A stretch of 64,000 nt of DNA. It comes from Canna indica. Its lineage: Eukaryota; Streptophyta; Magnoliopsida; Zingiberales; Cannaceae. Below the pieces are notes generated by a model. The model was not told where the DNA came from. It made no database searches and was given only the letters and a program-made list of their open reading frames with translations. The stretch lies in contig CP136890.1 in NCBI GenBank assembly GCA_034359265.1, positions 94,451,501 to 94,515,500 on the forward strand. The letters run 5' to 3'. The translations under genes and the position numbers were made by a program. Positions 37,501 to 47,475 of the stretch are shown here, piece by piece. The first letter of the stretch is position 1. The number at the start of each line of letters is the position of its first letter.

Positions 37501-37953
37501 TTGAAATCAGTGATCCTATTTAGATGTCATTGGTTCGATACAACAGAAAGGGGCATGAAAGTTCATCCAAAATACAAACTTGTTGAGGTTAATTACAAAT
37601 CGAAATTGGCAGCAAATGAGCCTTTTATATTGGCATCACAAGCCGAACAACTATATTACGCGAAGTATCCGGCTCGAAATAAAGATAGAGCAGATTGGCG
37701 TGTTGTCTGTAAGACAAAAGGTAGAGGAAAAATTAATCCGATAGTAGGAGAAAATGATCATCCTGGTTTCTATCAAGAAGATGATCTTCCTACTGTGGAT
37801 CGTATTATTCCAATACCCGGGGATGCAGACACAACGTCAATTCAATTAGAAGTTGAATATGCTGATGATGACGATCATTAAATTGAGGAAGCTGGAGATG
37901 AAGAAGAGGAAGAAGAAGAATTCGAAGACTATTATTCAGATGAGGACGAATAA
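34505..37953 (+). pseudogene. TNP2-type CACTA transposase, broken
   Basis: The ATG at 34505 follows a splice acceptor (GACAG at 34496-34500). Domains in order: transposase-associated zinc-binding domain (WMYRRLDRG, CPCRICSN, 34505-34745), TNP2 transposase core (35024-36300), DUF4218 region (from MKSHDCHVFMQRLL, 36541-36880) and DUF4216 region (37480-37690), then an acidic tail. Lesions: in-frame TAA at 35003-35005; in-frame TGA at 35966-35968 within an otherwise conserved NG-KISFFDCHRRF stretch, consistent with CGA to TGA decay; loss of one base in an A-run near 36186, shifting frame; and TAA at 37879-37881 before 23 further in-frame acidic codons. The enzyme would normally cut both element ends. 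This copy should not make a full protein. Family call is strong. Confidence 0.9.
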
Positions 37954-38028
37954 TTATAAAGTATATATTTTATTAAATATATCTCTACTATTTATACAAT
38001 AATCTGATTATATGTTTGTTCGACAGAT

Positions 38029-39543
38029 ATGTCTGGTCGTGGTTATCGACGCAGGAGAGCTTCGGAGTCTCCGATCGGTGAGACTCCAGCACTTACTCAT
38101 GCTGCTGATCCTCTTGTTGCAGATCCTCATGAGGATGATACTGCCGAGGCTAGTACATCCAGACGCAGGCGGCCACGCGGGCCGAACAGGTGGCAGCCTC
38201 CACCAGCCACAGAGTCACGTAGATTGATTAGCGTGATTGGGGAGCGGTAATATATCATGAATTATGAATCATTATAAAGTCATTATATCATAATATAATA
38301 TTAAAATTTATTTTTGTTGTGCAGGTTCGAGCAAGAAGAAGTGCCGATGAGCATTTTTTCTACTATTCGACGATACATGCACGGGGCATGGCCTACGTGG
38401 TCTCACGTGCCTAGCGAGCACGTCGACATGTTATGGCGCGAGTTTGAGGCACGTATTATTATTATTTTTTACATGCATGATGATATATTAATATTGGTAC
38501 TGATATTATTATTTTGCAGGCTCGCTATACATGGGCCGAGGACCAGAGGTCCTTCATTTACGCTGCCTGGGAGGCTATTTCCCGGGCAAGGTACAACGGG
38601 CAGCTGGGGCAGGCTCGGTCCCAAGCGATGGCCCGAGCTGGGACCACTAACATCGCGGAGACTCGGGGATACGGCCCCGGTTGGATTACTCCGGATATAT
38701 GGGACCAGCTCGTGGGGATATGGTCGACGGATCGATGGCATGAGGTTTTTCGGAATGCGGCTAGAAATCGCATGTCGGGGGGAGCAGCGCGTCACACCAG
38801 CGGCTCTGTTGGATTTGCAGTGCACGCAAACCGTATGGTAAGTATATCTTTTAATTATATATTTTATTTGTTACTACGTGTACTAATTAATGTATTTGTT
38901 TTGTAAATGGAGACGACGGTGTCGGATGACGAGACTGTCCAGCGACCCTCCCCGATGGCGGTGTTTGAGCGGACTCACCGTCGAGCACATGGGACGGGGG
39001 AGTACATCCACAACCGCGCTGTATACATTATGGTAACTATATATTTGTTTAAATTATTCATTATATATTTATAATTTAAGTTTTATGATAAATATTAAAC
39101 AAAAAATCAAACTCGAGTAGGAGACGTACAGCCAGACGGTGGTGCAGCGCGGGGGTACCCCCGAGGACTTTAACGCAGCATCGTGGGTCGAGGCCGCAGG
39201 TGGCTGGGACCATGGCCGCGTATATGGCTTCGCAGATAGTGGTCATGCGCGAGCCGTGCTAGGGCCACTTGGGGCACCGACCCCTCCGGTCGCTGGTGAG
39301 CGGCCGTCCACCTCTAGATCCAGTTATGATCATAGTAGCAGAATAAGGACTCTAGAGGAGACGGTCGCGCGTCAGAGTCAGATGATGGAGGAGATGCATG
39401 CTATGCTACGCAACATGTCAGGTCATCCCGAAGCAGGCATCTCTTCGACATCATCTAATCCATCTTCCTCGAGTCAGTCCACGCCGGTGTACGCTCAAGC
39501 ACTCCAGACCCCGCCATATGATCCAGACCATCCTCCATCGTGA
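38029..39543 (+). CDS. Second CACTA protein, plant En/Spm (Transposase_24-like), intact
   Basis: Five exons keep frame: 38029-38246, 38325-38448, 38520-38837, 38913-39032, 39121-39543, giving 400 residues. It starts with an Arg-rich stretch (MSGRGYRRRRA) and has a central region (FEQEEVP, HMLWREFE-like and YTWAEDQRS motifs, RNAARNRMSGGAARHTSGS) resembling the plant Ptta/En/Spm transposase family. A predicted coiled coil near RIRTLEETVARQSQMMEEM precedes a Ser/Pro-rich tail. The start codon follows a GACAG acceptor (38022-38026). Intron 2 needs a GC donor (GAG|GCACGT) to keep frame. By analogy with En/Spm TNPA it may bind the subterminal repeats; that is inference. Confidence 0.75.
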
Positions 39544-39826
39544 TCGTGAGATTTTTTGTTTGGATATTGAACTTATTACTGAGATATTGAACTTGTTTAA
39601 CTTATTTTGTTTGGATATTGATACTTCAATTTTGCATTTGAATTGTTTTTATACTATCGTGGATAATTATCTATATAAATATAATTGTTTTGATGTATAT
39701 CTTGGTGTGTTTGTGATGTGTGAATGAATGTGTGTATGAGGGTATGGGTGTGTGAGTTATGTATTAGATAATGTATCAATGTATCAATGAAAATTTGAAA
39801 TTTTAATTTTTTTCGTCACCAGGTTC

Positions 39827-40165
39827 ACATCATCAGCAACGGCTTTCCCACGGTCGTCCGTGGGAAAGCCGTTGCTAAAAGTTTATCGAAAGCCGTTGCT
39901 GATGACCTACAACAACGGCTTAGCGACGGGCTTTTACTAACGTCGTTTCTACAGACTCAGCGGCCGTTGCTATTAATGTTATCAGCAACGGCTCCGGGTC
40001 TGTGGCAACACCGTTGCTGATAATATTTTTAGCGACGGCCCGAGCGGCCGTTGCTGATAATATTTTGAGCGACGGCTCGAGCGGCCGTTGCTGATCCGTT
40101 GCTAAGTTATTAGCAACGCGATTTTCTGTCACGGCTCTATTGCAACGGCGCGGCCGTTGCTGATG
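39827..40165. repeat. Right subterminal repeats of CACTA-1
   Basis: Dense CAGCAACGG/CCGTTGCTGA words in both orientations, including an inverted pair around CCCACGGTCGTCCGTGGG (39848-39865). This matches the equivalent zones of CACTA-2 (45780-46100) and CACTA-3 (50985-51275). Confidence 0.85.
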
Positions 40166-40183
40166 CCCATTTTTCTAGTAGTG

Positions 40184-41106
40184 CCTCTTCATTTTTGTAA
40201 GCATGATTTGCAGCCCAATTGATTGTTTGATTATATATATATATTTAAAAAAATTAAATTTACCGGAAGAGTACTGAGCTGCTTGGCGGTAACACTACAA
40301 TAAATTAATTTAATACCGGCATATTCTAATAGAGAAATCGATTTTTTGGTGCCTAAATTTGAATTCATATGCACCTAAAAGTATCAGTTTAAGAATCAAT
40401 AACGAACGATGAAAAAAATACGAAACTGTCGCCCAAAAGGCGTTGGTATTTAAAAACTGATGCCTATTAATTATGAGCACCGGTATTCCAATAGTATTGA
40501 AATACCCACTCCTATTACATGCTCATGTTTTCAAATAATTATTTTAATTATTTTAATAATATATATTAATTATACATGTTATTAATTTATAAAATGTATA
40601 ATATTTTTTATAAATAAATAAATAAATATTTATATTTTATTTTATTTATATAATATTTAAAATTATTATTGATATTTTATTAGTTAATGAAAATTTTTAA
40701 GTTTAGCAAAATATTTATAACATTTTAGCCACAAAAATATTATATTGTATAAGAGGGTATCCTATCATTAATTATAAAAATAAATCAAATATAAGATGAA
40801 ATCCGAATTCATATTATATTACGACCTCATATCATATAATCAATTAATGTTTTATTTTATTTCAATAATAAACACAATTAAGCTCATGATAGAATAAAAA
40901 GGTGATAATGTAGAATTGATTATTCATTCCACAAGAAACTATCAAAGCATGCAATTAATGTTTGTGATGTCTCCACATCACAAATCCACAAGAAAGATTT
41001 GTCTTGGATATACTTTAGTGGTTGTGGGATATACTTTAGTGGTTGTGGGATATTGTTGTTTTTTTTCTTCTTGTCCTTTCCTCTTAATTAAGTCTCCTCG
41101 AATCAA
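40184..41106. other. Spacer with a decayed CACTA-like repeat
   Basis: From 40293 (CACTACAATAAATT) to about 40520 the sequence contains words such as CAAAAGGCGTTGGTATTT and GAGCACCGGTATTCC, which recur in diverged form at 24360-24450. This suggests remnants of one old CACTA-type family; right boundaries are not clear. The rest is AT-rich. A 22-bp unit (GGATATACTTTAGTGGTTGT) is tandemly duplicated at about 41007-41051. Confidence 0.4.
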
Positions 41107-42090
41107 TTGAATCAATTAGCTAGTATATACGATGGTAAGGCAATCACATCCTTTGCTTACTTTTTTCTTAAAACTAATGGTCTCATTTCTACTGATAGGA
41201 TATCTACTTGGGAGTATGTATGGAAATTAAACGTGGCTCCTAGAGTTAAATTGTTTTTATGTAAGTTCTTTCATAAAATGTTACTTACTCGTAAAAGACT
41301 TATGAATTTGGGTTTATCTGTTGAGCATTCTTGTCTTCTTCGTGATTCGGCTAAGGAAATTGCTGATCATTTATTTTGGTTTTGTAATTTTTCTGTTTCT
41401 ATTTGGCTTTCTCTCGGCAATTCTCTCAATGTAGATTTTACTAGTAGAAGTGACTAGCATTTAGGTAGCTGGCTTGTCCCAGGGTCTGGCAATTCTTTGA
41501 ATGCAAACTTACAATCTATCATTGTCAATGCCTTATGGACCATTTGGTTTGTAAGAAACAAGGTTTTGCATGGTGAAGGAAGGCCTTCCACTTCCTCGAT
41601 AGTTTTGAGAATTCTAAATAATTCTATGAACTATCATAAATCACTCCGTCCTGAGGGCTCTATATCAATTAATCCTAATACTACTTAGTTATGTTCTCCC
41701 CCGGGATGGTATAAAATCAATTGTGATGGTGCTTTCTCTAACCAAGATGGAGGTGCCGACATCATATTGAGAGATAATCAAGGCGAGTGTATTTTTGCTT
41801 CTGCTAATTATTTTTTATCAACATTTGCTTTACATTCGGAAGTTACTGCTATTTTCCTTGCTCTTTCTATGGCTAATTCCAAGAATTTGGACCATTTTTA
41901 CTTGGAAACGGATTGTAAGCAGCTTGTGGACCTTATCAACAGCAATATCGTCCCTCCGTGGAAGCATATATCGAATTTTATTTCGTAATATTTGTAACAT
42001 TCTTAGGAGCTTTAATAATGTTCATATTTGTTTTGTAAGCCGTATGACAAACAAAGCTGCCCATTGGACAACAAATTTTTCTTGGAGAAG
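41107..42090 (+). pseudogene. Decayed LINE 3' end: zinc-binding RT and RNase H domains
   Basis: One frame carries the reverse-transcriptase zinc-binding region (STWEYVWKLNVAPRVKLFLC, DHLFWFCNFS) from 41180 to 41420. After a linker it carries an RNase H-like domain from 41707 (INCDGAF, ALHSEVTAIFLALSMA, LETDCKQLVDLI). In-frame stops at 41455-41457 and 41686-41688, and a frameshift between about 41988 and 42000 (after which FVSRMTNKAAHW continues), show it is dead. This domain pair is typical of plant LINE-type ORF2. Upstream polymerase and endonuclease parts are missing. Confidence 0.8.
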
Positions 42091-42907
42091 AAAAAAGTCC
42101 ATTGTTTGGACATCCATTCGTCCTCCTGAGTTCCTTGTAATTTTAGGTGCGGATCAATCGTCCTATAACCCCGAGTTAATATATCATTTTATGTTTTTGG
42201 AAAAAAATATATATGCATACACCCCGGCCTTTCTGATATATTGCCAAATGAAGATTATTATATATAGTCTATTGGAAGTCAAAATATTGACTAATTAATG
42301 AAGCCCACTTATATCCATATTTTCCTGAAAAGTAGTGAGGCACGATACCACACCATTCATTTTCAAATGACTTGAAATGCCCAAAAGATATTGATTTTTG
42401 GAGGTTACTAAGGCCTAATGAGAGAAGAGAATAGATAAATTACCTTCCCCACTCCTACTAATTATGGTCTCTGATCTTTTGTACCTAAAGTATGATTCTA
42501 ACGGTATCTTTTGTTATTGGGAGGTGAACATAACTGTTATTGGGCAGTAAATCGGGCTAGGCACGCTAGCGCGCTAAAGATATTTTGATTTGGTCCTTCA
42601 TTCGTCCTTCTGAATTGAATAATATAATGTATGCTGACTTTTTTTTGCCCCGACTATGATCGGTTAATAAGATAAGCTCTTTATTTTTTTGATAGTGAGG
42701 AGGAAGAGGTCACAATTATTGAGCAAGTTGGACGAGAGTGTAGGTGATCCAGAAGCATATGCTCATGTTAATCACATCAATTTATATCATGTTTTGTCTC
42801 TCTTGAACTTCCCTTGCACGTATTTTTAGTCATCTCGATAAATAAAAATTTTCTTTCTAAAAAAAGTTTTGTTTGCCCTTAAGATGCTATTGTTTCTCAC
42901 TTTCCCT
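42091..42907. other. Spacer between LINE remnant and CACTA-2
   Basis: AT-rich sequence with no recognised gene. It ends at the CCT forming the left target duplication of CACTA-2. Confidence 0.55.
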
Positions 42908-43628
42908 CACTACTAGAAACTTGGTCTTCAGCAACGGCCGCTCAAGCCGTTGCTATTTGCAACGGCATTCTTACGGCCGCCCGAGCCGTTGCAGATATAT
43001 GTATCTGCAACGGCGTTCTAACGGAAACCAGAACCGTTGCGGATTATTTTAATTATCAGCAACGACTTTCGGACGGAAAGGCGAGCCGTTGCTGATAATT
43101 AAAATATCAGCAACGGCTTTCTAACGGACAAGTGAGCCGTTGCTGATGATAACTTATCAGCAACGGCTTTCTAACGGGCGAGTGAGCCGTTGCTGATAAG
43201 TTTATATAGGGCACGCTCTCGCGCCTGACCCTTCTTCCTCCCGCTGCTGCCGACGCCACTCGCCGCCGCTGCTGCCGACGCCGACGACGCCGACCGCTGC
43301 TGCCGACTTGTTCAGGTATGTCTCGCTGGCCGGCCGTCTCTTCCCTGCGGCCGGCGGGAATCACCCGACCGAAACCATATTTCTAGGGTTTCGGCCGGCG
43401 GCGGTCGGCCGATGGCCGCCGCCGGACCTTCTGCAGTGGCCGGACAGTGTGTCCGGCCACTGTACGCCGGCGCCGGAGAGTGGACTCCGGCGCCGGAATT
43501 TATAATATATATATATATATATATATTATATTATTTTATAATTGTTAATTAATTATTTTATAATTATTAATTAATTGTTTAGATTAATTGTTTAATTTGT
43601 TAGATTAATTATTAGGGTTTAGATTAAT

Positions 43629-43818
43629 TTCGGACGCGCTCCGGAATCGTCCACTTCGGACGCGTGCCGGTATCGTCCAATTCGGACTCGCGCCGGAATC
43701 ATCCACTTCGGACGCGCGCCGGAATCGTCCAATTCGGACTCGCGCCGGAATCGTCCACTTCGGACTCGCGCCGGAATCGTCCACTTCGGACACGCGCCGA
43801 AATCGTCCAATATGGACT
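43629..43818. repeat. 26-bp tandem array in CACTA-2
   Basis: About seven copies of the same CpG-rich unit as in CACTA-1, with some different point changes, ending at CCAATATGGACTCGAACT as in CACTA-1. Confidence 0.9.
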
Positions 43819-44016
43819 CGAACTATCTTGAAATATTTAGAAAATAATCATCCTCCGACGAGTTGATATGTTTCACGTACGCATCGACGAATCGGATATG
43901 ATTTAGCAAAACCTTAGATCCGTTCGGGAATTGTATGTTCGTGTAAAAGAAGTAGATGATCTTTTATACGACGTACAATTCTTGAATTGTCCCTGATTGG
44001 ATAATTTGGGAATATA

Positions 44017-44206
44017 GTTATTTGTACTGCACTTACGTTTTTATTTTAACTGTTAACTAATTATTCTAAAATTCGGCAACATCTCTCTTGTTCTCCGATA
44101 CGCGCCCAGATGATATGCGTATTCGGAGAACTGTAGGGAGATGCTGTCGAAATTTAGAATAATTAGTTAACAGTTAAAATAAAAACGTAAGTGCAGTACG
44201 AATAAC
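44017..44206. repeat. 190-bp hairpin in CACTA-2
   Basis: Same position and structure as in CACTA-1: arms from GTTATTTGTACTGCAC to its near complement, with the loop at GCCCAGATGATATG. A few arm bases differ between the two copies. Confidence 0.85.
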
Positions 44207-44352
44207 ATAAATCCCGAATGGAATAGGACAATCTCACCTAAAGACATTAACCAAAGAAATTGTCATTGATTGACAGAATCATATCGGCTGATCGAAGTTG
44301 GATGTACCGATGTCTTGATCGTGGAGCTTTAACGAATGAGTTTCGATTACGC

Positions 44353-45612
44353 GGCTAGTACATCCAGACGCAGGCGGCCACGCGGGCCGAACAGGTGGCA
44401 GCCTCCACCAGCCACAGAGTCACGTAGATTGATTAGCGTGATTGGGGAGCGGTAATATATCATGAATTATGAATCATTATAAATTCATTATATCATAATA
44501 TAATATTAAATTTTAATTTTGTTGTGCAGGTTCGAGCAAGAAGAAGTGCCGAGGAGCATTTCTTCTACTATTCGACGATACATGCACGGGGCATGGCCTA
44601 CGTGGTCTCACGTGCCTAGCGAGCACGTCGACATGTTATGGCGCGAGTTTGAGGCACGTATTTTTTTTTTTGCATGCATGATGATATATTAAGAATTGGT
44701 ACTGATATTATTATTTTGTAGGCTCGCTATACATGGGCCGAGGACCAGAGACCCTTCATTTACGCTGTCTGGGAGTCTATTTCCCGGGCAAGGTACAACA
44801 GGCAGCTGGGGCAGGCTCGGTCCCAAGCGATGGCCCGAGCTGGGACCACTAACATCGCGGAGACTCGGGGATACGGCCCCGGTTGGATTACTCCGGATAT
44901 ATGGGACCAGCTCGTGGGGATATGGTCGACGGATCGATGGCAGAAGGTTTCTCGGAATGCGGCTAGAAATCGCATGTCGGGGGGAGCAGCGCGTCACACC
45001 GGCGGCTCTGTTGCATTTGCAGTGCACGCAAATCGTATGGTAAGTATATCGTTTAATTATATATTTTATTTGTTATTATGTGTACTAATTAATGTATTTG
45101 TTTTGTAAATGGAGACGACGGTGTCGGATGACGGGAGTGTCCAGCGACCCTCCCCGATGGCGGTGTTTGAGCGGACTCACCGTCGAGCACATGGGACGGG
45201 GGAGTACATCCACAACCGCGCTGCATACATTATGGTAATTATATATTTGTTTAAGTTATTCATTATATATTTATAATTTAAGTTTTATGATAAATATTAA
45301 ACAAAAAATCAAACTCGAGTAGGAGACGTACAGCCAGACGGTGGTGCAGCGCGGGGGTACCCCCGAGGACTTTGACGCAGCATCGTGGGTCGAGGCCGCA
45401 GGTGGCTGGGACCATGGCCGCGTATATGGCTTCGCAGATAGTGGTAATGTGCGAGCCGTGCTAGGGCCACTTGGGGCACCGACCCCTCCGGTCGCTGGTG
45501 AGCGACCGTCCATCTCTAGATCCAGTTATGATCATAGTAGCAGAATAAGAACTCTAGAGGAGATGGTCGCGCGTCAGAGTCAAATGATGGAGGAGATGCA
45601 TGCTATGCGCGT
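44353..45612 (+). pseudogene. Truncated copy of the second CACTA gene
   Basis: It lacks the 5' end of exon 1 but keeps exon pieces matching CACTA-1: RRRRPRGPNRWQPP, FEQEEVPRSIS, YTWAEDQRPF, and the MSGGAARHTGGS and ASWVEAAGGWDHGRVYGFAD stretches. The last exon breaks off after MMEEMHAM at about 45606, joined to 3' non-coding sequence. No start codon or complete protein. Confidence 0.85.
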
Positions 45613-46273
45613 CAGAGTCAAATATAAATATAATTGTTTTGATGTATATCTTGGTGTGTTTGTGATGTGTGAATGAATGTGTGTATGAGGGTATGGGTGT
45701 GTGAGTTATGTATCAGATAAATGTATCAATGTATCAATGGAAATTTGAAATTTTCAATTATTCTGTTTCCAGGTATAGGTCACCAGCAACGGTTTTCTCA
45801 CGGCCGTCCGTGGGAAAGCCGTTGCTAAAAGTGTATCGAAAGTCGTTGCTGATGACCTACAGCAACGGCTTAGCGACGGGGTTTTACTAACGGCGTTGCT
45901 ACGGACTCGTTGCCGTTGCTATTAATGTTATCAGCAACGGCTCCGGGTCTGTGGCAAAACCGTCGCTGATAATGTTTTTAGCGACGACCCGAGCGGCCGT
46001 TGCTAAGTCATCAGCAACGCGACTTTTTTTCATGGCTCTATTGCAACGGCTCGGCCGTTGCTGATTCTCTTCAGCAACGGCATTAGCCGTTGCTGATGAT
46101 CATTTTTCTAGTAGTGCCTGGGCATCGACACTAGACCATATATAGAAAGGGTCGAGCAAGTTGCACCTTAAGTTGTCATTTTGTGGTTTGTGCTAGGGAC
46201 CACAGTTGTTTGACCCAACCAAGTGAATCATTCTGCGATGACCAACCATTTTGATGGATGTGACAAGGGTGTA

Positions 46274-46350
46274 TAAGATGATCCTGAAATTTCAGGACAC
46301 ATTTGCATAAGATGATGATCCTGAAATTTTAGGACACATTTGCATATTAT
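46274..46350. repeat. Short tandem duplication
   Basis: A roughly 37-bp unit (AAGATGATCCTGAAATTTC then AGGACACATTTGCAT) occurs twice in tandem with small differences, just downstream of CACTA-2. Confidence 0.75.
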
Positions 46351-46584
46351 GCACCCTTTCTATCATTGTATTTTAGGACCACAGCTCTTCAAAGATTTTT
46401 TTTTTTTTTATCATTATATTTGCATTCAATGCTGAATTTATAATTAATATTATCGATATTGAGATTAGATAATTCATGAATATTTGATCTATTTATTTTA
46501 TTTTAATTTATTTTAAGCAAAATAAATATTTTTTTATATTAAATATAAATAAAAATGATCATTCTGTCAACCATGTCACCTACT

Positions 46585-46585
<1 letters not shown>

Positions 46586-46619
<34 letters not shown>

Positions 46620-46880
46620 AATGAAATTACACTGACCTCCCCTCTATTTGTAATTTTATCTTATAACCCCTTTGAGTTTTGTTAAAGATTACACAAACCT
46701 CCCCTATTACGAAATAAGATTACACAGACCTCCCCCGAGTTTTGTAAATTATTACACAGACCTCCCCTAAAATAATCACTCAAAAATTACTCAGGGGAGG
46801 TGATTGTAACCTGGACAAATAGAGGGAGGATCAGTGTAATTTCACTAAACCTCAGGAGAGGTCAGTGTAATTTATCCTAA
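46586..46880. mobile_element. Foldback MITE upstream of XTH
   Basis: Begins TTAGGGTAAATTACACTGAC and ends with the inverse of TTAGGATAAATTACACTGAC, so the two ends pair over about 35 bp. The left half contains about four to five degenerate repeats of ACACTGACCTCCCCT. Target duplications are not clear, so the superfamily is left open. It lies about 0.6 kb upstream of the XTH coding start. Confidence 0.65.
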
Positions 46881-47319
46881 TTTATATATATCAAACACAT
46901 TCATGCATAACACGGCAAATACCAACCTACGCGATGACTTAATTATATCGATAGTTATTTGGCAATTAATCCCACATCGCTTCAATTAATCTTAGAAGTC
47001 CTACGTCGCATGCATCCGCCCTAGTTAAAGACTATTAATGGCCGAGGCCCCCGAACCGACAATTAATCGACTCGCCATTTACAGCCAAAATCCACGCATG
47101 CCTGTGACTCGGTCAACGCGGCCACCCTCGTCGCCCTCTCCCCTCTCTTCCAATTCCTAATCCAACAGGGATCCCGTGCACACCACTTTATAGCTGGTGT
47201 TATAAAAGCGAGATCTTAGACGTTCTTTGCTGCATGAGAAGAATCTCACCCGTTAGCCGCTTTAATCTATTTTCAGATATTGAACGGCTCAGATTACGCC
47301 TTCACGGATTGGACTCCCT

Positions 47320-47329
47320 ACTATAAAGG
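47320..47329 (+). promoter_or_regulatory. Probable TATA box of the XTH gene
   Basis: ACTATAAAGG lies about 150 bp upstream of the XTH ATG, a suitable distance for a leader of roughly 120 bp. A second TATA-like word (GTTATAAAAGC) occurs near 47200. Confidence 0.5.
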
Positions 47330-47475
47330 GAAGCTTCGCCATCTTCTCTTTGGTTCTCCCTCCCTTTCTTTTGGCCCTCCGCGAGAATAAAAGGGAGAGG
47401 AAAAGAATTTAAACGGCAGGGATTCTACGTGCATCTTGAGAAGGGAATTGTTTCTAATTTACAGGGAGATAGGTG

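Larger units (their letters stand above)
33031..40183 (+). mobile_element. CACTA-1: full-length CACTA (En/Spm) transposon
   Basis: A 7153-bp element bounded by CACTACTAGAAA at the left and its inverse TTTCTAGTAGTG at the right, flanked by the 3-bp duplication CCT (33028-33030, 40184-40186). CACTA elements move by cut and paste with 3-bp duplications. In order it holds a left subterminal repeat zone, TATA-like promoter, GC-rich leader, 26-bp array, hairpin, broken TNP2 transposase, intact second protein and right subterminal zone. The frequent AACGG/CCGTT words near both ends are the expected binding zone for the element's own DNA-binding protein. The transposase lesions make autonomous movement unlikely. 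Confidence 0.95.
42908..46116 (+). mobile_element. CACTA-2: internally deleted CACTA element
   Basis: A 3209-bp relative of CACTA-1 in the same orientation, with CACTACTAGAAA ends and flanking CCT duplications (42905-42907, 46117-46119). Nearly all of TNP2 is gone: sequence equivalent to 34574-38147 of CACTA-1 is replaced by a 3-bp filler CGC at 44350-44352. The ATG that starts TNP2 in CACTA-1 is ATA here. A second deletion removes the end of the second gene. Promoter, 26-bp array, hairpin and both subterminal zones remain, so it could be mobilised only by another element's proteins. Confidence 0.95.

Noticed and set aside
33055..40165. CRISPR-like spaced repeats at the CACTA ends
   Set aside because: The repeated AACGG words are irregularly spaced, in both orientations and confined to transposon ends in a plant genome.
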